Positions 14,722 to 19,753 of a stretch of DNA of 19,753 nucleotides are shown one piece after another. This DNA is from Planctomycetota bacterium. Its GTDB lineage: Bacteria; Planctomycetota; GCA-002687715; DRQF01. Positions within the stretch are counted from its first letter, which is position 1, and each line of letters starts with the position of its first letter. Both the position numbers and the translations under genes were made by a program. The notes under the pieces are model-generated. The model saw only the letters and a list, made by a program, of their open reading frames with translations, had not been told where the DNA came from and did not search any database. The DNA is taken from NCBI GenBank assembly GCA_024275615.1, contig JAJRYU010000314.1, positions 1-19,753 of the forward strand, given 5' to 3'.

Positions 14722-15387
14722 ATGAATGATCTCGCAAGAGTCCTGGTCGTCGGCGCAACGGGCGGATCGGGCCGAGCAACAGTCGAGTACTTGTTGGCCG
14801 AGGGCCACGAGGTAACGGCTTTTTCACGCCACGCCGACAGACTTTCCGGGCTTTCCGACCAGCTCACCACGATCAATGGCGACGCCACGAGTCTTGATGA
14901 CGTTGAGAAGGCAGTGGCCGGGCATGATGCCGTCATCGTCACGCTTGGAATCAGCGAAAACCCTCTGTGCGTACGGGTTTTTGGCCCCAGGAACACAGCG
15001 AAGAACGTGCGCTCCGTGGGCACTCGTAATGTCATCGAAGCCATGGTTAGGCACAAAGTGAAGCGGCTCGTGGTCCAGAGCACCTACGGTGTCGGCGAAA
15101 CGCGGCATCGCCTGAGATTCATGGACCAAATGTTCTTTAACATCTTGCTCAAGCCGCAGATAGAGGACACGGAAGTTCAGGAGATCGAAGTCCGGAAGAG
15201 CCGCCTCGACTGGACTCTCGCTCAGCCAGTTCACTTAACAGACGAGGCAAACACTGGAAGACCAGAGGTTTCCATTCATGGTGCGATCAACAACTGGAAA
15301 GTCTCACGCCAGAGCGTTGGTTGTTTCCTTGGCCAGACGGCCATAAGCCCGACGTTCGTGCACCAATCGGTCGCCCTTTCCGGGTGA
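14722..15387 (+). CDS. NAD(P)-binding oxidoreductase, atypical SDR / NmrA-like
   Basis: The protein has 221 residues, normal for the atypical SDR-a5 (biliverdin-reductase-B-like) group. AAGGAG at about 14709-14714 supports the ATG at 14722. The Rossmann fold begins ARVLVVGATGGSGRATVEYL with G11-x2-G14-x2-G17 for the dinucleotide; residues near FSRHADRLSG would contact the NADP phosphate; and GDATSLDDVEKAVAGHDAVI is the typical second half. The STYGVGE stretch has a tyrosine but no Y-x3-K catalytic pair, as in other atypical SDRs. It is divergent from the AraC-type regulator. Such proteins reduce quinones, flavins or carbonyls, or act as redox sensors; the substrate is not predictable here. 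Confidence 0.88.
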   Translation: MNDLARVLVVGATGGSGRATVEYLLAEGHEVTAFSRHADRLSGLSDQLTTINGDATSLDDVEKAVAGHDAVIVTLGISENPLCVRVFGPRNTAKNVRSVGTRNVIEAMVRHKVKRLVVQSTYGVGETRHRLRFMDQMFFNILLKPQIEDTEVQEIEVRKSRLDWTLAQPVHLTDEANTGRPEVSIHGAINNWKVSRQSVGCFLGQTAISPTFVHQSVALSG

Positions 15388-15487
15388 TGGAAGGCCTCTG
15401 GGCTAGCGCTCGGCGTCGCCGACGGAATTCCACAGGTTTTTGGGAACACTCCGGCCCCGAGCGGCATAATGAATGTGGAGACCCAAA

Positions 15488-18097
15488 ATGACAGACGTTC
15501 GAATCACGGAAAAACACCTAAGGGAGCATACGACTTGGCTCAGAAGCTTGGCGTTCTCACTCGTGCGTGATGAGAACCAAGCTGATGACCTGGTCCAAGA
15601 AACCTGGCTTCGGGTCCACCGCACTCCGCTGAGATCAGAAGGTTCGATCAAGGCCTTCCTCATGCGTGTTCTTAAGAACAACTGGAAGCAGAGCCTGCGT
15701 GAGACCTCCCGACGGCAGGCTCGTGAAACAGAGGCTTTCCACAGGCAGACCGACCCAGGCACGGACCGAGAACTCGCTATTCAAGGCCGTCTGATCGCAG
15801 CCATGCGCGAGCTCTCCGACGAGCAGAAAGAGGTCTTACATCTGCGCCACTACCATGGTCTCTCCCCGAAGGAGATCGCCGCGCGACTTGGAATCGATGC
15901 CTCGACAGTCAGAACTAGGCTACACCGCGGCCACAAAAACCTCCGCGAACGTCTAGACCGCGGTCACGGTGGACGGGGAGCCTGGTGCGCGCTTCTATCA
16001 CCGCTCCTGAAACGGCCGATAACGAAAGGAGTCCTCACGTCAACCATGACGGGAGGCGCTATTGTCATGTCAATCAAAGCCAAGACTGCCCTCGTTGCAG
16101 TCGTCATGCTCCTGATCTGCGTCCCTGCCACCATGGAGTTGTTTCAAGTCGGCGAGAAGAGCCTTGATGTCGATTCTTCATTCGACGCCACTTCGCCTGA
16201 AGAATCTTCCGCTCCACGCCGTGCAAGGATGCCGCTAGTCCAATCCGGTGGCACCAAAAAGATCCAAGGAAACGGCGCGAGTGAGCAAGAGCATTCTCGG
16301 CCACAACAAGTCGCAGAAAAGGAAAGTCTCCGTATCCGTTTGGTGACGCCCGACGGATCCAAGGGACATGCGGCCAGTTTACGTGTGACCCTTTTTGAGA
16401 AAAACGGCGAGAGGAAGCGCCTGAGAGCTGAAAGTACCGTCGGGCAGTGGACCACGATCGATCTCACTGAATTGCCCAAGGCATCTGAACTTGTCGAATG
16501 GGAGGTATTGGCAACCTGCAGCGGCTTTCTGCCAATATCAAAGAGGCTCACTGTTGAGGAAGTCGATGAGTCGAAGGGCACTCTCACCGCCGAAATCTTG
16601 CTGCAGACTGCATTTGCGATCACCGGCCGTTTGATCGGAACGGATGGCGAACCGGTACCTGGTGTTACGGTCTCTGCCCATCGCACCATTCACGATGAAG
16701 ACCCAGGGGAGGTGGAAACCGACGCCCTAGGCCGGTTCTATCTCCAAACAGATGAGGACAGGGATTGGCGCCTCGCGTTTATTTCCGAGCCCTATTTGCC
16801 CAAGACATTGGTCTCGCGGGCGACAGCAGGGAAAGCAACCGACCTTGGGGATATCTTTCTCCTTCAAGGTGGTGAACTCTCAGGCCGAGTTCTTGTCAAT
16901 GGCGAGGCCAGCGGCACGGCGAGGGTTGAAGTACAAAGAATCGAGACGAAGGCCGTGGGTGCGCTTTCATGGGGCAACATCAAGACCACCGCGTTTGATG
17001 AGGCAGGCATTCATACGCAGACGGCGAAAACCGAGACCGATGCCGATGGTGGCTGGCGAATCAAGGGCCTGGAGGATGGTACTTACCTCATCCTCTTGAC
17101 GCATCTCTATGACGTCAGCTTTCCAGGGGCGCCTCAGCTTGTCGGTGGAGTCACCGCCGACGAAATCAAGTCTGAAGAACCCGCGATGCGCGCTCTTGCC
17201 GTCCGCCGCGCGACCGCCCTGTTGCCAAACCAGGACTTTGATTTGAAGTCCGGAAGCCTTGACTTCGAGGTCCTGAGCGCTGGCCAGCCACTCTCGGGTT
17301 TTCTTCTCGAAGGTCCCGGGTTTCGTCGAAGCCGATGCCCTTCGCAATTCACAGTCAGTACGCTTGTTCCAAGCACCATGCACTTGACGATTGACGCCGA
17401 AGACCACACGCCATTTGCGGCCGATTTTTCTTTCTCGTCATCGGCGAGTATGGAAAGGCATACGATCAATCTCACGCCATTGCGACCGGAGGACGCCTTG
17501 GGGTCCCTGATAATTTCTGTTCGGGATGCCGACAATGAACCCATCGAGAAAGTGAGCTTTGGACTCCTGCCGGTTGACGCAGCAAACGGCCAATTTAGCG
17601 CCGAGAAAAACATGCCGCCCCATACCTTCAACAAGACATCCAAGACCGGGGAGTTCTTGATCAAGGATATTCCCTTCGGCATCTATGACTTGGTCATTCG
17701 TGCGGGCAGTGATTTCTACCAAAGTCGCACCTTTCATCGGGAAGTGGTCCGGCGACTAGAGATAAAAAAGGGCGAAACCACGTCGGCAGCCGTTGTGCTA
17801 AAAAGGGCCGGTCGCCTGCGCATCGAAGCGAGCAACGAGGCTGGGACTCGTCTGGCCCCCTACTGCGAGATACTCAACTCGGCGGGCAGGAAGCTCGATG
17901 TGAGTTACTCCAACCTTCTGAGCAATGGCTCCCAAACCTCTGATCAAGTGCTATCAGGCAGGAGCCCTGTTGACGTCCAGCCCGCCTTGCCTCCCGGCCG
18001 CTACACCATAAAGATCAGCCTCAAAGGACACGAGACGCTCAGCAAGACCATCGACATCATCGCTGGCAAGCGCCTCGACCTCAGTCTCACGTTTTAA
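15488..18097 (+). CDS. ECF sigma factor fused through a membrane segment to carboxypeptidase-regulatory-like domains
   Basis: The protein has 869 residues from the ATG at 15488, which has GGAG at 15477-15480; an ATG five codons upstream overlaps this site. Residues 8-75 are sigma region 2 (NQADDLVQETWLRVHR) and 100-155 are region 4 (SDEQKEVLHLRHYHGLSPKE, IAARLGIDASTVRTRLHRGH). One hydrophobic membrane segment follows at about 199-219 (ALVAVVMLLICVPATMELF). The remaining 640 residues lie outside the cytoplasm and hold several Ig-like CarboxypepD_reg modules: GRLIGTDGEPVPGVTVSA (about 380), GRVLVNGEASGTARVEVQ (about 460), SVRDADNEPIEKVSFGLL (about 675) and a last one with PPGRYTIKISLKGHETL (about 830). 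Sigma and sensor are thus one polypeptide with no separate anti-sigma. Proteolytic release of the sigma part is a reasonable inference. Similar fusions are known in planctomycetes. Confidence 0.88.
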   Translation: MTDVRITEKHLREHTTWLRSLAFSLVRDENQADDLVQETWLRVHRTPLRSEGSIKAFLMRVLKNNWKQSLRETSRRQARETEAFHRQTDPGTDRELAIQGRLIAAMRELSDEQKEVLHLRHYHGLSPKEIAARLGIDASTVRTRLHRGHKNLRERLDRGHGGRGAWCALLSPLLKRPITKGVLTSTMTGGAIVMSIKAKTALVAVVMLLICVPATMELFQVGEKSLDVDSSFDATSPEESSAPRRARMPLVQSGGTKKIQGNGASEQEHSRPQQVAEKESLRIRLVTPDGSKGHAASLRVTLFEKNGERKRLRAESTVGQWTTIDLTELPKASELVEWEVLATCSGFLPISKRLTVEEVDESKGTLTAEILLQTAFAITGRLIGTDGEPVPGVTVSAHRTIHDEDPGEVETDALGRFYLQTDEDRDWRLAFISEPYLPKTLVSRATAGKATDLGDIFLLQGGELSGRVLVNGEASGTARVEVQRIETKAVGALSWGNIKTTAFDEAGIHTQTAKTETDADGGWRIKGLEDGTYLILLTHLYDVSFPGAPQLVGGVTADEIKSEEPAMRALAVRRATALLPNQDFDLKSGSLDFEVLSAGQPLSGFLLEGPGFRRSRCPSQFTVSTLVPSTMHLTIDAEDHTPFAADFSFSSSASMERHTINLTPLRPEDALGSLIISVRDADNEPIEKVSFGLLPVDAANGQFSAEKNMPPHTFNKTSKTGEFLIKDIPFGIYDLVIRAGSDFYQSRTFHREVVRRLEIKKGETTSAAVVLKRAGRLRIEASNEAGTRLAPYCEILNSAGRKLDVSYSNLLSNGSQTSDQVLSGRSPVDVQPALPPGRYTIKISLKGHETLSKTIDIIAGKRLDLSLTF

Positions 18098-18428
18098 GAA
18101 AATGGCTCGCCCGCCTTATTCATGAGACTGTGGTCACTTGCGGTCAAAGATTCACATCCCCGCTCCAAGTCATACCCATAGGCTCTTTCTGCAACTCATG
18201 AACAATCTTCTGTGAATGTTCCATGGGAGCAGAGTTCCCAACCTGAGTTGCTCTTGCAGGGACCCAGCCGTCTTGTCCAGGGCCGCGCACATTCCGAACT
18301 CCTATCCATATCTTCAGTGTGCTTTCTTCATCGAAACTGTAGACTATCCAACCCGGCTCGATTTGTGCTGGGCATGGGCCCAAAAGTGATATTTGGACCC
18401 CTTCGGCTCAATTGAGTGAGTGAGTTTC
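18098..18428. other. Intergenic stretch of 331 bases, with a weak minus-strand open frame
   Basis: No terminator, RNA gene or clear promoter is evident between the sigma fusion and the next gene. On the minus strand a frame is open from a stop at 18410 to a TGA at 18144-18146. It encodes protein-like sequence such as PGWIVYSFDEESTLKIWIGV, but it lacks an ATG at its beginning and has no good ribosome binding site. It could be a gene remnant or chance. The bases just before 18429 hold a small GTGA tandem repeat (GAGTGAGTGAG), which may serve as a loose ribosome binding site. Confidence 0.3.
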
Positions 18429-19753
18429 ATGAAGAACGGAATCCTGAGTCTCGCTGTCTTGCTATCCTTGGCATTGACTGCAATCGGGCAAATCGCCGGG
18501 GGGCGGATGGTCACGAAGGTGGTGGGTGGCAAGTTGATCGTCCAATGCGACTTGGCTAGCCCTACACGAAGGGTCCCTGTGAACCTTGTGGTTGAGTTGG
18601 AGTCCTCAGACGAATTCCTCCTTTTTGCCAAAGCTGGGCAAGATCTGGGTTTCGCCGATGGGGCTGCTGCAACTCTCTACTTTCCCGGTTTCAAAGTTGC
18701 CAATGTCCAGCCAACGCCGACGAACGACTCCTTTCACGGCGATTTTACCACGCGCTATGCTCCCGAGCTTTCTGAGGTCCTCTGTGTTGGCACCCTCGGG
18801 GGGGCGTTTTTTGAGCGCTTTTCGCCAACTTTCGATCTCGGAGCCGGTCTCATTACCTTGGTGCCCAAAGTGGCGCTTGCGGACCCTGAGAAGGAATGGC
18901 GGGATGGTTCAGTTCCATTGACAACAAGCGGTGCACAGTGGTGGCTCGATGCAACCTATGGCGGGGGCAAGGAAGCGAAATTTGCTGTCTGCTGTGGGAG
19001 CTACGACACTTTTGTCGATCGGGACATTTGCGAGGAAGTTGGCCACCCTGGGGGTGATATTGGCTCGGTGGAGGTCGGTGGCTTAGAGATCAAAGACCGC
19101 GTGGCATTGAGGCCTGAAGCGCTGGACGTATTTCATCCTGATGGAGCTCTGGGTCGTTTGGGCATCAATCTGCTGCAACAAAGCCGTCTCACTCTTGATT
19201 TCGTCAATCACCGCGCCAAATTTTCGATGACTACTTCCGCCAAATTTCCGAAAGACGATCGCGCCTTTTTCCTTGCACGTGCCGCAGAGAATGCAGATCA
19301 GTTGGAGTCCTTTCTCAAGACCTACCCGAAAGCGCGATTGGGAAGTGAAGCGGCCTCCTTGTTGCTCGATATGCGCCTCGCGGAACGCATCAACGGTGGC
19401 AGTGACGAAGGTGTTTTTGGTGCCCTTCAGTTTGTCCATGATTTTACCCAAGAGGATTTGCGGGCGACCACAGCTCTTCAGACGATGGATCGGTTAGAGA
19501 AGCAGGGGGCCACGCCGCTGGTAATTCGAGCCGGCGAGCTGGGCATCAAGGCGGGCAAGAAAGACCGAGATGCTCTTGCGGCATTCAAGATTCATGGTCG
19601 CTTGGGTCGCATCCATTTTGATCCTGGCCGTGATGATGAGGCTTTTAAACACCTCTTTTCTGCGGTTTTCGGTATGCGGGAGGACGGTCCCGCAAATCTT
19701 GACTTGGGCCGCTATTACGAAAAGCAGAAGCGTTATCGCCGGGCCTTTTCGCG
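18429..19753 (+). CDS. Secreted protein with two degenerate retropepsin-like lobes and TPR-like C-terminus (runs off right edge)
   Basis: From the ATG at 18429 the frame stays open for 441 codons to the window end. Residues 1-21 are a signal peptide (ILSLAVLLSLALTAIGQ). Lobe 1 (about 47-147) shows the aspartyl-protease-like pattern VPVNLVVELESSDEFLLF, with CVGTLGGAFFERFSPTFDLG as the later strands. Lobe 2 (about 158-268) shows AKFAVCCGSYDTFVD and ALGRLGINLLQQSRLTLDF, the latter very like the ILGMDFL-x-TLDY block of retropepsins. The catalytic D-[TS]-G is missing in both lobes (ELESS in the first, CCGS in the second), so it is probably not an active aspartyl protease. From about residue 275 the chain becomes helical and TPR-like (ENADQLESFLKTYPKARLGS). 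A peptide-binding role at the cell surface is inferred. Confidence 0.75.
   Translation, partial: MKNGILSLAVLLSLALTAIGQIAGGRMVTKVVGGKLIVQCDLASPTRRVPVNLVVELESSDEFLLFAKAGQDLGFADGAAATLYFPGFKVANVQPTPTNDSFHGDFTTRYAPELSEVLCVGTLGGAFFERFSPTFDLGAGLITLVPKVALADPEKEWRDGSVPLTTSGAQWWLDATYGGGKEAKFAVCCGSYDTFVDRDICEEVGHPGGDIGSVEVGGLEIKDRVALRPEALDVFHPDGALGRLGINLLQQSRLTLDFVNHRAKFSMTTSAKFPKDDRAFFLARAAENADQLESFLKTYPKARLGSEAASLLLDMRLAERINGGSDEGVFGALQFVHDFTQEDLRATTALQTMDRLEKQGATPLVIRAGELGIKAGKKDRDALAAFKIHGRLGRIHFDPGRDDEAFKHLFSAVFGMREDGPANLDLGRYYEKQKRYRRAFS

Noticed and set aside
15443..15469. GGAAC followed 17 bases later by CATAAT as an ECF-type autoregulatory promoter
   Set aside because: The -35 resembles an ECF box but the -10 resembles a housekeeping box, and the sigma factor's specificity is unknown. 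Too weak to call.
15385..15487. Possible TGA readthrough at the end of the SDR gene into the sigma fusion gene
   Set aside because: The SDR length and its final HQSVALSG fit the family end. No SECIS-like hairpin follows, and the next gene has its own ribosome binding site.
1..19753. tRNA (including tRNA-Sec), rRNA, CRISPR array, insertion sequence or prophage
   Set aside because: I found no cloverleaf, repeat-spacer pattern, transposase motif, or integrase on either strand by reading. The Sec machinery must lie elsewhere if present.

Overview
The window is about 55% GC by eye and reads as bacterial chromosome. Several traits point to the Planctomycetota or a close relative: long TPR proteins, a secreted HEAT-repeat protein with the C-terminal W-x2-WW pattern I associate with that phylum, an ECF sigma factor fused through a membrane segment to carboxypeptidase-regulatory-like domains, and signal peptides ending in LGAQ. 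I see no rRNA, tRNA, insertion sequence, integrase or CRISPR array. The species is not identifiable from the sequence alone.

Layout: (1) 1-236, minus strand, is the 5' part of a TrmJ-like tRNA 2'-O-methyltransferase that runs off the left edge. (2) 383-3423, plus strand, holds a secreted HEAT protein, an ECF sigma factor, and a translationally coupled zinc-finger anti-sigma factor with a FecR-like domain. (3) 3616-4212 is the most interesting locus. It is a 198-codon gene for an exported protein with two heavy-metal-associated (HMA, ferredoxin-like) domains. Each domain carries one in-frame TGA exactly where the first metal-binding cysteine should be, and each TGA is followed by a correctly placed hairpin with G in its apical loop. 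I read this as a protein with two selenocysteines and no cysteine in its mature part. Ordinary gene callers would break it into two hypothetical fragments. A strong hairpin terminator follows. (4) 4505-9981 encodes a 1658-residue cytoplasmic TPR protein and a coupled 167-residue partner. (5) 10142-11928 is a MarR-family repressor followed by an iron-sulfur, epoxyqueuosine-reductase-like protein with a C-terminal SCP2-like domain. Near-identical palindromes (consensus GTTGTATATACAAC) precede both genes, which suggests one small regulon. (6) 12143-13624 is SelO (YdiU), the pseudokinase-fold protein AMPylase, in its cysteine form; its 3' end overlaps a convergent AraC-type regulator. That regulator is divergent from an NAD(P)-binding atypical SDR gene, its likely target. 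(7) 15488-18097 is the sigma factor/membrane/extracytoplasmic fusion. (8) 18429 to the right edge is a secreted protein with two retropepsin-like lobes that have lost the catalytic Asp, followed by TPR-like helices.

How they work together: two envelope-linked sigma systems lie in the same 20 kb, one split (sigma plus anti-sigma) and one fused. Thiol/selenol chemistry recurs (the double-Sec protein, SelO, the iron-sulfur reductase), but there is no direct sequence evidence that these genes form a single pathway.
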